NCBI GenBank assembly: GCA_023703555.1
Contig: CP097968.1
Coordinates: 141,451-205,450, forward strand
Source of the DNA: SAR86 cluster bacterium
GTDB taxonomy: Bacteria; Pseudomonadota; Gammaproteobacteria; Magnimaribacterales; TMED112
DNA: 64,000 bases
Reading direction: 5' to 3'
In this document: in pieces, positions 46,828-55,923 of the stretch
Numbering within the stretch: the stretch's first letter is position 1
Layout of the letters: each line of letters begins with the position of its first letter
Made by a program: the position numbers and the translations under genes
The notes under the pieces: generated by a model
Database searches by the model: none
What the model saw: only the letters and a program-made list of their open reading frames with translations
Told to the model about the DNA's origin: nothing

Positions 46828-49800
46828 ATGGAAAAATTTATTCACCTTCAAGTAAAGTCACATTTTAGTATTAATAAGGGATTGCCTAAGGTTGAGGATA
46901 TTGTAGATAAAGCAATTGAAAAGAATATGCCAAGTGTTGCGCTTACAGATAAAAACTCTTTTTTTGGATTAGTAAAATTCTATAAATACGCAATTGAAAA
47001 AGGCATTAAGCCTTTGTGTGGTATTGAGATAGATCTTAACCAAAATGAAATAAGTAACTCAAACATACTTCTCTTAGCAAAAAATAAAAAAGGCCTTGAG
47101 CAATTATTTAAAATAAGTACTAAGTATTTCTCGAGAGATAACCAAGGAGCAAACAAGCTTGAAAAGAGCATCCTAGAGGCTCCGGACAATTTAGTTTGTA
47201 TTTATTCAGCAAGAGAAAATCTCGAGGGAAGTGCCAAACTATATGAGGAAAATTTAAAAAATTATCAAAAATCATTTAATGGAAATTTATTTTTGGGGCT
47301 GAAAAATTTTAATAATGGAAATTCTTCTTTCGAAAGTGCCTCAAGCATTGCTTATAATTTAGGAATTCCTACAGTGGCATTAAATGATGTGTTATTTTTA
47401 AATAAAGATGACTTTCTTGCCCACCAAGCCAAGGTTTCAATAAATAATGCAACACTTCTTAAAGACGAGATGGAAAGCACTTCAACCTCAGAAGAACAGT
47501 ACTTTAAGAGTTCGGATGAGATGGCTAAATTACATTCATCAGAGTCAATGCATAATGCTTTTGAGGTAGCAAAATTATGCAACTTATACATAGGAGAGGG
47601 TCAATACTTTTTGCCCTCTTACGAGCTTGAGAAGCAGCAATCGCTTGGTGAGTATTTAAAGGTGATTGCCAAAGAAAAATTAGATCAGTTTTTATCAAAG
47701 AATGATGATCTAGATAAAAAGCTTTATCTTGATCGCCTAGATAAAGAATTAAAAATAATTATTGATAAAGATTATCCTGGTTATTTTTTAATTGTTATGG
47801 ACTTTGTAAGTTGGGCAAAGACAAAGGGTATTCCGGTAGGCCCAGGCAGAGGTTCAGGTGCAGGTTCTCTTGTAGCCTTTGTATTATCAATTACATCTTT
47901 AGATCCTATAAAGTATGGGTTGCTATTTGAAAGGTTTTTAAATCCTGAAAGACCATCGCTTCCAGATTTTGACATTGATTTCTGTATTGAAGGCCGAGAT
48001 CAGGTAATTGAATATGTTCAACAAAAATACGGTGTAAATTCAGTCGCTCAAATTGGCACTCTTGGAACTATGGCTGCAAGAGGAGTAACGAGGGATGTAA
48101 CAAGAATTCTCGGAAAACCCTACGGGTTTGGCGACAACATTGCCAAGATGATACCTTTGACACCAGGAATTAAACTTCAAGATGCTATCAATGATTCAGC
48201 AGAACTTGCAGACCTCATAAAAGCTAATGATGAAGTGACAGAGGTTCTTGATCTTGCCCTTAAACTTGAGGGCTGCGCGCGAAGCGTTGGTAAACATGCT
48301 GCTGGAGTTGTTATTGCACCAAATGATATTCACGAGTTTACTCCCTTACACTTTGATCCAGAAACAAATTCATTAGCAACTCAACTTGACATGTATGATG
48401 TTGAGGAAGTTGGTTTAGTGAAATTCGATTTTCTTGGTTTAAGGACTCTAACTGTTATTAACAATGCAACTAAATCTGTTGAAAAAATAGATCCAGACTT
48501 TAGATTATTAAAAATTCCAATGGATGACAACAAAGTCTTCCGTCTTCTATGTTCAGGAAAAACTAAGGGGATATTTCAGCTTGAGTCCAGCGGTATGATT
48601 GATTTAATCAAGAGGCTTAAACCTGAGAACTTTTCAGATATTATTGCATTAGTAGCTTTATACAGGCCTGGCCCTCTAAATTCAGGTATGGCAGACGATT
48701 ATATCAATAGAAAAAATGGGAGAGAGAGCACAAGTTATCAGCACCCTTTGTTAAAAAAAGTTTTAAACGAAACCTACGGAGTTTTTGTCTACCAGGAACA
48801 AGTCATGGAAGCAGCTCAAGTACTTGCATCTTATAGTCTTGGCGATGCAGATAATCTTCGTAGAGCAATGGGAAAGAAAAAAGCTGATGTGATGGAGGAA
48901 GAAAAAGGAACTTTTGTTGAAGGTTGTACAAATAACGATATCCCAAAAAATAAGGCGATTGAAATTTTTGAAAATATTGAAAAATTTGCTGGGTATGGAT
49001 TTAATAAATCACACTCAGCAGCCTATGCCCTTGTTGCATACCAAACAGCATATTTAAAGACACATTTTCCATCGCATTTTATTGCAGCTGTGCTTTCTTC
49101 TGAACAAGATAAGACAGACAAACTTGAGCCACATATCAAGGATTGCTCCGATATGAACGTAGATATATTGCCCCCAAATATTAATACTTCAATGGCTACC
49201 TTTTTTGTTAATGAAAAAGATCAGATTGAATATGGCTTAGCTGCACTCAAAGATGTTGGTAAAAAATTTATCGATGAATTAATTGTAGAGAGAGATAAAG
49301 GTAAATTTAAAAGTTTAATTGATTTAGCCTCCCGCATAGATTTAAGAAAAGGTGGGATAAGGTCACTTCAAAGCTTAGCAAAGTCTGGTGCTTTCGATGA
49401 GATTTGCAATCGTGATGAGGCAATTCAGAACATACGAAATTATTTGGTTGTCTCTGAACAAAAATTTAAATCCAGAGAATCTGGAATTGTCGATATGTTT
49501 GGGGATGGTGAAGAACAGAAAATTAATACTGTGAAAGCGAAGCCCTTTTCTGAATCTGAAAAACTTAAAATGGAGTTACAGTCCTTTGGGTTCTATTTTT
49601 CCAAGCATCCAATTTCCTTACTGAGGCGAACAATTTCATCAAAAATCCATCCAATAAATAAACTTAATACATCTGGTGCTGAAAAATCTATCCCCGTGCT
49701 TATTAACCAGCGCAGAGTCATTAAAAAGGGCACTAATATTTATGTTTTTTTAGAGGTTTCCGATGAAACGGGAATAATTGATGTTTCCGTACCACTTGAG

Positions 49801-50199
49801 CTTTATGATGCTAAAAAATCATTATTCAAAGAAAACTCACTGGCGATGATAAAAGGAAATATAGTTGCAGATGACTACAGAAAAGATAATGTTGATAATG
49901 TTGGCATAAAAATAAGAGCTTCAGATATCTCTCCAATAGATGTTGCAAGGAGCCAAACATCATCGAAAATAACCCTTAACATTGACAGATCACAGCTTAA
50001 AGCAGTTGAAAATGGCGTAATTGAAGAGCTACTAAAACTCAATGCTAATAATGGAGTAGAGGTGTACTTAAACTTTGAAGATAATGATTTAAATCTTTCA
50101 AGTGAATTAAAAGTTGACAGCTTTAAGATTTCTTTGGAGGATAATACGTTCGAAAAGCTTGATAAGCTTTTTGGAGAGGAAAATTATACTTTAGCGTAA
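46828..50199 (+). CDS. dnaE: DNA polymerase III subunit alpha
   Basis: Replicative polymerase catalytic subunit. The 1123-residue product (E. coli 1160) has an N-terminal PHP domain (FIHLQVKSHFSINKG). The catalytic aspartates are in PDFDIDFC (379-386) and KFDFLGLRTL, and GPGRGSGAGSLVAF and GYGFNKSHSAAYALVAYQTAYLK lie in palm and fingers. The C-terminal OB fold is RRVIKKGTNIYVFLEVSDETG. The internal clamp-binding site, QADMF in E. coli, reads IVDMF at 887-891. accA overlaps the stop by one base. Confidence 0.97.
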   Translation: MEKFIHLQVKSHFSINKGLPKVEDIVDKAIEKNMPSVALTDKNSFFGLVKFYKYAIEKGIKPLCGIEIDLNQNEISNSNILLLAKNKKGLEQLFKISTKYFSRDNQGANKLEKSILEAPDNLVCIYSARENLEGSAKLYEENLKNYQKSFNGNLFLGLKNFNNGNSSFESASSIAYNLGIPTVALNDVLFLNKDDFLAHQAKVSINNATLLKDEMESTSTSEEQYFKSSDEMAKLHSSESMHNAFEVAKLCNLYIGEGQYFLPSYELEKQQSLGEYLKVIAKEKLDQFLSKNDDLDKKLYLDRLDKELKIIIDKDYPGYFLIVMDFVSWAKTKGIPVGPGRGSGAGSLVAFVLSITSLDPIKYGLLFERFLNPERPSLPDFDIDFCIEGRDQVIEYVQQKYGVNSVAQIGTLGTMAARGVTRDVTRILGKPYGFGDNIAKMIPLTPGIKLQDAINDSAELADLIKANDEVTEVLDLALKLEGCARSVGKHAAGVVIAPNDIHEFTPLHFDPETNSLATQLDMYDVEEVGLVKFDFLGLRTLTVINNATKSVEKIDPDFRLLKIPMDDNKVFRLLCSGKTKGIFQLESSGMIDLIKRLKPENFSDIIALVALYRPGPLNSGMADDYINRKNGRESTSYQHPLLKKVLNETYGVFVYQEQVMEAAQVLASYSLGDADNLRRAMGKKKADVMEEEKGTFVEGCTNNDIPKNKAIEIFENIEKFAGYGFNKSHSAAYALVAYQTAYLKTHFPSHFIAAVLSSEQDKTDKLEPHIKDCSDMNVDILPPNINTSMATFFVNEKDQIEYGLAALKDVGKKFIDELIVERDKGKFKSLIDLASRIDLRKGGIRSLQSLAKSGAFDEICNRDEAIQNIRNYLVVSEQKFKSRESGIVDMFGDGEEQKINTVKAKPFSESEKLKMELQSFGFYFSKHPISLLRRTISSKIHPINKLNTSGAEKSIPVLINQRRVIKKGTNIYVFLEVSDETGIIDVSVPLELYDAKKSLFKENSLAMIKGNIVADDYRKDNVDNVGIKIRASDISPIDVARSQTSSKITLNIDRSQLKAVENGVIEELLKLNANNGVEVYLNFEDNDLNLSSELKVDSFKISLEDNTFEKLDKLFGEENYTLA

Positions 50200-51140
50200 T
50201 GGAAGAATATCTTGATTTTGAGCAGCCAATTTATGACTGCCTTGATAAAATTGAAGAACTGAAAAAAGAGGTTCCTTCCCCCACAAATCTATCTGACGAA
50301 CTAAACCGATTGGAAAGGAAAGCCGAAAATGTTACTCAGAAAATTTATAAAGATTTAAGTTCTTGGCAGAAAGTGCTTGTTGCAAGGCATCCAAGTAGAC
50401 CACATTCAATTGATTATTTTAAGAACGTTTTTGATGGCTTTGAAGAAATACACGGTGATCGATCAAGTGAAGATGATAAAGCAATAATTGGCGGTTTTGC
50501 CTTCTTAGAGGAGTACCCAGTGGTGATTATTGGGCACGAGAAAGGCAGGGAAACAACAGAAAGAGTAGCACGAAACTTTGGTATGCCTCATCCCTCTGGC
50601 TTTAGAAAAGCAAATAGAATTATGAAGCTTGCTGAGAAATTCAACTTACCATTATTCACCTTAATTGACACGCCGGGTGCATACCCTGGCGTAAAAGCTG
50701 AGTATGCTGGACAGCATGAAGCCATTGCAAAGAGCCTTGAAATTATGTCTGATCTTAGAACCCCAATAATAAATCTTGTAATAGGAGAAGGAGGTTCTGG
50801 TGGTGGCTTTGGCATTGGCCTGGCAGATACCATAGCTATGCTGAAATATTCAATTTACTCAGTTGCATCGCCTGAGGCTTGCTCTTCCATATTGTGGCGA
50901 TCATCGGAAAATGCAGAAAAAGCTGCAGAAGCACTAAAATTAGATGCACAGAATTTACATAAGTTGAAATTAATTGATCGTATTCTTGAAGAACCTAGCG
51001 GAGGTGCACACAGGAATCATTCTGAAACCTATAAGGTAGTTAAAAGTTTTTTTCTTGAGGAACTACAACGTTTAAGCAACATCTCTTTGGAGACACTTCT
51101 AGAAAAAAGGTACGATAAGTTTATCAAGATAGGATTGTAA
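50199..51140 (+). CDS. accA: Acetyl-CoA carboxylase carboxyltransferase subunit alpha
   Basis: Alpha half of the carboxyltransferase that makes malonyl-CoA for fatty acids. The 313-residue product (E. coli 319) has LDFEQPIYDCLDKIEEL at the N-terminus, RHPSRPHSIDYFKNVFDGFEEIHGDR, TLIDTPGAYPGVKAEYAGQ and GEGGSGGGFGIGLADTIAMLKYSIYSVASPEACSSILWR. The beta subunit accD is not in this window. tilS follows after 3 bases. Confidence 0.97.
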   Translation: MEEYLDFEQPIYDCLDKIEELKKEVPSPTNLSDELNRLERKAENVTQKIYKDLSSWQKVLVARHPSRPHSIDYFKNVFDGFEEIHGDRSSEDDKAIIGGFAFLEEYPVVIIGHEKGRETTERVARNFGMPHPSGFRKANRIMKLAEKFNLPLFTLIDTPGAYPGVKAEYAGQHEAIAKSLEIMSDLRTPIINLVIGEGGSGGGFGIGLADTIAMLKYSIYSVASPEACSSILWRSSENAEKAAEALKLDAQNLHKLKLIDRILEEPSGGAHRNHSETYKVVKSFFLEELQRLSNISLETLLEKRYDKFIKIGL

Positions 51141-51143
51141 AGG

Positions 51144-52115
51144 ATGAGTATCCTTTCAAATGCTGAAAAGCTATTATTAAAAAAAAGCTCAAAAGTAGTA
51201 GTTGGTCTTAGTGGTGGGGCTGATTCAACTCTTGCTTTAGTAGAAATCTATGAATTTTTAAAAGCTGAAAACCTCACAGAAAAACTTGTAGCACTTCATA
51301 TAAACCATCAATTACATGAAGATTCAGAACATTGGGAGCAGCATTGTGCAAATCTGTGCGCAAAACTTTCAGTTAAATTTGACGTAAAAAAAATCAATTC
51401 ACAAAAATCTGGTGAAGGTCTTGAAGCAGCAATGCGGTCAGAGAGATTAAAAATATTTAATTCCTATGAAAAAGGTACGGTAATTGTTCAAGGGCATCAT
51501 GCTTCTGATCAAGTTGAAACACTTCTTTTTCGATTAATCAGAGGGACAGGCATTAAAGGAGTTTCAGGCATAAAGAGGATACGTCCTGCAGGGGCAATTA
51601 CTTTTATTAGACCCCTAATAAAGCTCACAAAAAAAGAGGTTCTTGAGCATTTGAAGTTAAGAAAATTACAATTTATTAAAGATCCATCCAATGAAGATAA
51701 TCAATTTAGTAGAAACTATCTAAGAAATGTTGTGATACCTCATATCACTAGGAGATGGAACACTGTTGAAAAAAATATCAGCAGATTCACTGCTTTGGCT
51801 CAGAAACAAAATACTCTTTACGAAAAGATGTTAAAAGAAAGGCTCATTGATTTGGTTGATGGGAATGCGCTTGATCTTGAAAAGATGGAACCTTTATCAT
51901 CTTTTGAAAAATCAGAACTTATCAGAATGTGGTTAGAAAACCTTTCCATGTTTCTTCCAAATGAAAAGCAAATGCAAGAAATAGAAAAATCATTTTTTCA
52001 ATCAAGACATGATGCAAATCCTGTAGTAAAATTTCGTAGAGACGATATTAAGGAATTTAGTATTGTACTTTCAAAACAAAATAAATTTTTAATAGCAGAA
52101 AAAAATTATGAGTGA
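51144..52115 (+). CDS. tilS: tRNA(Ile)-lysidine synthetase (short form)
   Basis: Modifies C34 of the AUA-reading tRNA-Ile. The 323-residue product has the PP-loop SGGADS at residues 23-28, LHINHQLHEDSEHWEQHC, GHHASDQVETLLFRLIRGTGIKGVSGI and DPSNEDNQFSRNYLRN. It stops after the middle substrate-binding domain; the extra C-terminal domain of E. coli TilS (432 residues) is missing. Location after accA matches E. coli, where the order is accA-ldcC-tilS. Overlaps the next gene by 8 bases. Confidence 0.94.
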   Translation: MSILSNAEKLLLKKSSKVVVGLSGGADSTLALVEIYEFLKAENLTEKLVALHINHQLHEDSEHWEQHCANLCAKLSVKFDVKKINSQKSGEGLEAAMRSERLKIFNSYEKGTVIVQGHHASDQVETLLFRLIRGTGIKGVSGIKRIRPAGAITFIRPLIKLTKKEVLEHLKLRKLQFIKDPSNEDNQFSRNYLRNVVIPHITRRWNTVEKNISRFTALAQKQNTLYEKMLKERLIDLVDGNALDLEKMEPLSSFEKSELIRMWLENLSMFLPNEKQMQEIEKSFFQSRHDANPVVKFRRDDIKEFSIVLSKQNKFLIAEKNYE

Positions 52116-52887
52116 ACCAAAGGTATTATTCGAAGAACAAGATTCAGTTGCAGTTATATCTCTTAATAGGCCTGAGAAAAGAAATGCGCTTGATCCAGAG
52201 ACGGTATTGCTTTTCAATGACTTAACTGAGAAAGCAAAAGATAAAAAATATAAGTCGGTTGTGATAACTGGTAATGGTGGTGGCTTTTGTGCTGGTGCAG
52301 ACCTAACACCTTCTGGAGGAATGGGCTGGGAAAGTGTTGAAAAAGCCCTGAATGAGGGTTACCACATTGGCCTCAATAACCTTATCTCAATGGATAAAGT
52401 GGTGATAGCTGCAGTTGAAGGTCCTTGTGCAGGGATAGGATGCGCCTACTATATGAGTTCGGACATTGTTTTCATGGGGAATTCAAGTTTCTATCAAATA
52501 GGCTTCTCAAAAATTGGTTTGATTCCAGATGGTGGTTCGACTTGGTTGTTGCCAAGGATTGTTGGTTATCAAAAAGCTTTTAGAATGGCCTCTGAGGCGC
52601 AAAGAGTGTCTGCTGATGAATGCAAAGAACTAGGTCTTTGCTCTGAGATTTCCGCAGACGGTGAGACTTTAAATGATGCATTAACACTTGCACAAACCTA
52701 CTCAGAACTAGCTCCAAAAGCAACTTTAAGAACGAAACACTTAATGCGAGAGAGTTTCACAAGGTCTTATCACGATCAGCTCAAAGAAGAAGCACGACTT
52801 CAGGATGATCTCGTTGGGAGTAAGGATAATCTAGAGGGTGTTCAGGCATTTGTTGAAAAAAGACGACCAAACTTCACTGGCGAGTGA
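52108..52887 (+). CDS. Enoyl-CoA hydratase/isomerase family protein
   Basis: Crotonase-fold enzyme acting on acyl-CoA. The 259-residue product has AVISLNRPEKRNALDPETV and the oxyanion-hole segments NGGGFCAGADL and EGPCAGIGCAYYMSSDIVF. The GLIPDGGSTWLLPRIVG segment has Asp where classical hydratases have a catalytic Glu, which is common in PaaG-like isomerases. The exact substrate is unclear. It overlaps tilS upstream and rimI downstream, so it is expressed with the long housekeeping run. Confidence 0.85.
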   Translation: MSEPKVLFEEQDSVAVISLNRPEKRNALDPETVLLFNDLTEKAKDKKYKSVVITGNGGGFCAGADLTPSGGMGWESVEKALNEGYHIGLNNLISMDKVVIAAVEGPCAGIGCAYYMSSDIVFMGNSSFYQIGFSKIGLIPDGGSTWLLPRIVGYQKAFRMASEAQRVSADECKELGLCSEISADGETLNDALTLAQTYSELAPKATLRTKHLMRESFTRSYHDQLKEEARLQDDLVGSKDNLEGVQAFVEKRRPNFTGE

Positions 52888-53326
52888 ATTAGAAGTTGAA
52901 AATTTCTCCATAACGCATCTTGATGCAATCTTAGATATCGAAAAGGAAGCCAATCCAACCCCTTGGTCGAAAAAGACATTTGAAAATATTCTTAATAGGA
53001 GATCCTTGAGTTTTGTATGCCTGTTAAAAACCGAAATTATTGGTTTTTGCATTGCATCTGAAGTTCTAGATGAATGTCATCTACAAAATATTTCAGTAAA
53101 GAAAGATTTACGACACAAAGGAGTAGGACGATACATGTTTGGTGTCTTATTCCAACGATCTAAACTATTTGGCATAAAAAACACCTTTTTAGAAGTTCGC
53201 GAATCAAACCGTGGTGCTAGAAATTTTTACGATAAGCTCGGGTTTAGGGAAATTACAAGAAGAGCAGATTACTATAAAACACAGAATGGTCGAGAAGCAG
53301 CGGTTATTCTTCGCCTAACTCACTAG
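52838..53326 (+). CDS. rimI: Ribosomal-protein-alanine N-acetyltransferase, RimI-like
   Basis: GNAT acetyltransferase; E. coli RimI acetylates the N-terminus of S18. The product aligns from VENFSITHLDAILDIEKEANPTPWSKKTF onward, with acetyl-CoA loop RHKGVGRYMFG, FLEVRESNRGARNFYDKLGF and RADYYKTQNGREAAVILRL. The start is uncertain: GTG 52838 overlaps the hydratase gene by 50 bases, TTG 52853 by 35. No good Shine-Dalgarno decides between them. The 3' end overlaps the convergent hydrolase gene by 23 bases. Confidence 0.86.
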   Translation: MFRHLLKKDDQTSLASELEVENFSITHLDAILDIEKEANPTPWSKKTFENILNRRSLSFVCLLKTEIIGFCIASEVLDECHLQNISVKKDLRHKGVGRYMFGVLFQRSKLFGIKNTFLEVRESNRGARNFYDKLGFREITRRADYYKTQNGREAAVILRLTH

Positions 53327-54278
53327 CAGCAATCTTCATTGAGTAGTCATCAAAGGAAAAGTTTTCAGTAAAACTATTATGGCCACCAAATTTTGTCTGT
53401 AAAAAATTAATATTATTTATTTTTTGTAGATGCTTAGCGCTATCAATAGGCACTACAGGATCATCTGCAGACATTATGATGCTAGCTTGTGTTTTGAGTT
53501 GTTGTATTTTATCAACACTAATTTTATACATTTCAAAAAAATCACTTAGCTCGTTAAAATCATATTCAGGCAATACAAAAGGTAACCACTCTTTCATCAT
53601 CTCTTTTAAATCGCGCATTTTATAATACTTCTTAAAATCCTGATTTTCCCACATAGTTTCTTTTGCTTTAAAAGTTTTTACCCATTTCTTGTTGTAGTAC
53701 CTTTGAAAGAAAAGTGGCAATTGCTCCAGGGAGTTTTCATGATCAATCATTGGGCTTATAGCGACTACTCTTTTAAATTTTACTCCCATATCAAGCATTG
53801 CAATACGTAATGCAAAGTTTCCACCAAAAGAGAAGCCCATTAAATAATGATCTCCAGCATGATCGTTTACAACTTTTTCAAGTGCCTTGCCAGTTATTTC
53901 ATGATGCAGAGCATTGAAAAATTTTTTGTTCATTAGCAGGGTATCGCCATGATCGACTGGATTAATTCTGTGTATATTCCACCCCTTATTTGCAAAGTAT
54001 AAAAGCGCACTTAGCATGTAGGAAGAGTTATTATTTCCAAGGTAGCCTGGAAGTAAATATAAGTTTTTAGTGCTACCTTTAGATAAATTGGTATAAGAAG
54101 TCATTTTGAACTCATCAACTGCAATGACTCTTCTTATTGTTTTGGCATTAAGAGCTCGTATTGCTCTAAATTTTACTATTCTCCTTAATTTACTTAGTAC
54201 AGTTGTGCTATAGGGTTTATTGAATGGAAAGGGAGGTTCGTAGTTTTTGTATTTACTGTAGTTCTGATTGGATGTCAT
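53304..54278 (-). CDS. Alpha/beta-hydrolase fold protein
   Basis: Probable esterase/hydrolase of unknown substrate. From ATG 54278 (MTSNQNYSKY) it has 324 residues; an ATG at 54299 adds seven. The nucleophile elbow is GFSFGGN, the acid in SADDPVVPIDSA and the histidine in FGGHNSFTEN, completing a Ser-Asp-His triad. The overall pattern is reminiscent of YheT-type hydrolases (LLPGYLGNNNSSYM oxyanion region). It follows the glutathione peroxidase gene with overlap, on the same strand. Confidence 0.8.
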   Translation of the reverse strand: MTSNQNYSKYKNYEPPFPFNKPYSTTVLSKLRRIVKFRAIRALNAKTIRRVIAVDEFKMTSYTNLSKGSTKNLYLLPGYLGNNNSSYMLSALLYFANKGWNIHRINPVDHGDTLLMNKKFFNALHHEITGKALEKVVNDHAGDHYLMGFSFGGNFALRIAMLDMGVKFKRVVAISPMIDHENSLEQLPLFFQRYYNKKWVKTFKAKETMWENQDFKKYYKMRDLKEMMKEWLPFVLPEYDFNELSDFFEMYKISVDKIQQLKTQASIIMSADDPVVPIDSAKHLQKINNINFLQTKFGGHNSFTENFSFDDYSMKIAASELGEE

Positions 54279-54738
54279 TTTCAAATGATTCTGGGGCATC
54301 TAATGAGCCAAAACGTTTAACAACCCTTCCCTTTTTAGAAATAAGAAACTTAGAAAAATTCCACTTTACTGAGGTAGTTCCCATGAATCCTTTTGCTGCA
54401 TCTTTTAGGAACTTAAAAAGTGGTTCAGCTTTTTCACCATTGACATTAATTTTTGAGAATAGAGGGAATGAGACCTTATAATTTAGCTCGCAAAATTCAG
54501 CAATTTCTTCATTAGAGCCTTTTTCCTCTTCAGCAAATTGATTGCATGGAAAGGCGAGAATCTCCAACCCTTGATTTTGATATTTATCATACAGTCGCTG
54601 CAACCCCTTGTATTGAGGTGTGAAGTAGCACGCACTTGCAGTATTAACCACCAGCACAACCTTGTCTTTAAAGGTCGACATTGCAACCTCATCGCCTTTT
54701 ATATCTTTTGCTTTGTAATCGTAAAAACTTTCACTCAT
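54253..54738 (-). CDS. Glutathione peroxidase family thiol peroxidase
   Basis: Reduces hydroperoxides, in bacteria usually with thioredoxin as donor. The 161-residue thioredoxin-fold protein has the catalytic Cys in NTASACYFTPQYKGLQ, Gln in FPCNQF and Trp/Asn in SVKWNFSKFLI. In this family Cys is normally followed by Gly (CGFT); here it is Tyr (CYFT). A second Cys lies in FPCNQF and another in EFCELNY, the usual resolving-cysteine region. Co-directional with the hydrolase downstream; divergent from the next acetyltransferase. Confidence 0.92.
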   Translation of the reverse strand: MSESFYDYKAKDIKGDEVAMSTFKDKVVLVVNTASACYFTPQYKGLQRLYDKYQNQGLEILAFPCNQFAEEEKGSNEEIAEFCELNYKVSFPLFSKINVNGEKAEPLFKFLKDAAKGFMGTTSVKWNFSKFLISKKGRVVKRFGSLDAPESFENDIQSELQ

Positions 54739-54771
54739 AATTCTAAAATGTCTTTAGTTTCTAGACCGGTA

Positions 54772-55200
54772 ATGATAAAAAGTTTTCAAGAATTAGACAA
54801 TACTCAGCTTTATAAAATTTTGCAGTTACGCATAGAAGTCTTTGTAGTTGAACAAGATTGCCCTTATGAAGATTTAGATGGTATGGACGATCAGGGTCTT
54901 CATTACTGGATTGAAAACAAAGGTGTGATTTTAAGTTATTTACGCTTAAATCCACCAGGAACAAGGTTTAAAGAACCCTCTCTGGGACGAATAGTCACAA
55001 AGAAAAGTTACCGAAAACAAGGTTTAGGTGAACATATAATAAAAAAAGCTTTAGAAGATATTGCTGGGCAATTTAATATGCCTGTGAAAATTTCCGCTCA
55101 ATGTTATTTAGAACAGTACTATGCAAAATTTGGTTTTGTAAAATGTAGTGAGGAATATCTAGAAGACGACATTCCTCATATAGAAATGGTGAGAGCATGA
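54772..55200 (+). CDS. elaA: ElaA-like GNAT acetyltransferase
   Basis: Small acetyltransferase of unknown physiological substrate. The segment LYKILQLRIEVFVVEQDCPYEDLDGMDDQGLHYW and the acetyl-CoA loop TKKSYRKQGLGEHIIKKAL, with QCYLEQYYAKFGFV and IPHIEMVRA, match ElaA. I prefer ATG 54772 (MIKSFQELD, 142 residues) because ElaA starts close to this point; ATG 54748 adds eight residues. Overlaps the nuclease gene by four bases (ATGA). Confidence 0.85.
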   Translation: MIKSFQELDNTQLYKILQLRIEVFVVEQDCPYEDLDGMDDQGLHYWIENKGVILSYLRLNPPGTRFKEPSLGRIVTKKSYRKQGLGEHIIKKALEDIAGQFNMPVKISAQCYLEQYYAKFGFVKCSEEYLEDDIPHIEMVRA

Positions 55201-55919
55201 TAAAAATAAGTAGATCAGCAGTAGAGCAACATCTTAACTGCCAAAGGTGTTTTTATTTAGCCTATAAGCACAAAGTGCGTCCACCTAGCTTGCCCTTTAC
55301 ACTAAATAGTGCGGTTGATAATCTTTGCAAAAACGAATTTGATTTTTACCGAGCAAAAGGCAAACCACATCCAATGTTTATCAAGCATGGCATCGAAGCA
55401 GTGCCCTTTGCACACGAAAAAATGGATGAGTGGCGCAATAACTTTAAAGGCATACGCTATAGAAACGAAGATAAGGGATATGATTTCGGTGGTGCAGTTG
55501 ATGATATCTGGCAAAAATCCAATGGAAAATTAATTGTTGTGGATGTAAAAGCCACCGCCAAGAATGTTTTTGACTGGGAGGATACTTTTTCAAAATGGGA
55601 ATATGCCAAGGGTTATAAAAGACAATTGGAAATGTATCAATGGTTGCTCCGAAAGAATAATTTCGAGGTTGCACCAGAGGCCTATCTGGTCTACTTCAAT
55701 GGAAAGAAAAATGAGGCCATGTTTGAGCAAAAACTACAATTTGATTTACACCTTATAAGACTTGAATGCAACGATGATTGGGTTGAAGGAGCTGTAGAAG
55801 ATGCAGTCGCAACTCTCAAAGCTGCTATGCCTAAACCATCCAAGTCCTGTGAGAATTGTAATTATCTGCGTAAAAGATGGGAAGTTTCAAACAAAAATCC
55901 AAAAAATCTTGTAAATTAG
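55197..55919 (+). CDS. PD-(D/E)XK nuclease-like protein
   Basis: Stand-alone protein of 240 residues with the core of a PD-(D/E)XK nuclease: Asp102/Asp103 in GGAVDDIW, then Asp116-x-Lys118 in LIVVDVKAT and Gln143 in KRQLEMYQWL, the order seen in Cas4/RecB-like nucleases. Cys15 and Cys18 near the N-terminus and a Cys218-x2-Cys221 pair near the C-terminus could bind a metal or Fe-S cluster, as in Cas4/AddB, though the spacing is not the classic one. No CRISPR, helicase or recB partner is nearby. Role unknown; DNA repair or processing is an inference. Confidence 0.7.
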   Translation: MIKISRSAVEQHLNCQRCFYLAYKHKVRPPSLPFTLNSAVDNLCKNEFDFYRAKGKPHPMFIKHGIEAVPFAHEKMDEWRNNFKGIRYRNEDKGYDFGGAVDDIWQKSNGKLIVVDVKATAKNVFDWEDTFSKWEYAKGYKRQLEMYQWLLRKNNFEVAPEAYLVYFNGKKNEAMFEQKLQFDLHLIRLECNDDWVEGAVEDAVATLKAAMPKPSKSCENCNYLRKRWEVSNKNPKNLVN

Positions 55920-55923
55920 TCTT

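Noticed and set aside
55197..55919. Part of a CRISPR-Cas system because of Cas4-like features
   Set aside because: No repeat array, cas1/cas2 or other cas gene lies within the window, and neighbours are unrelated.
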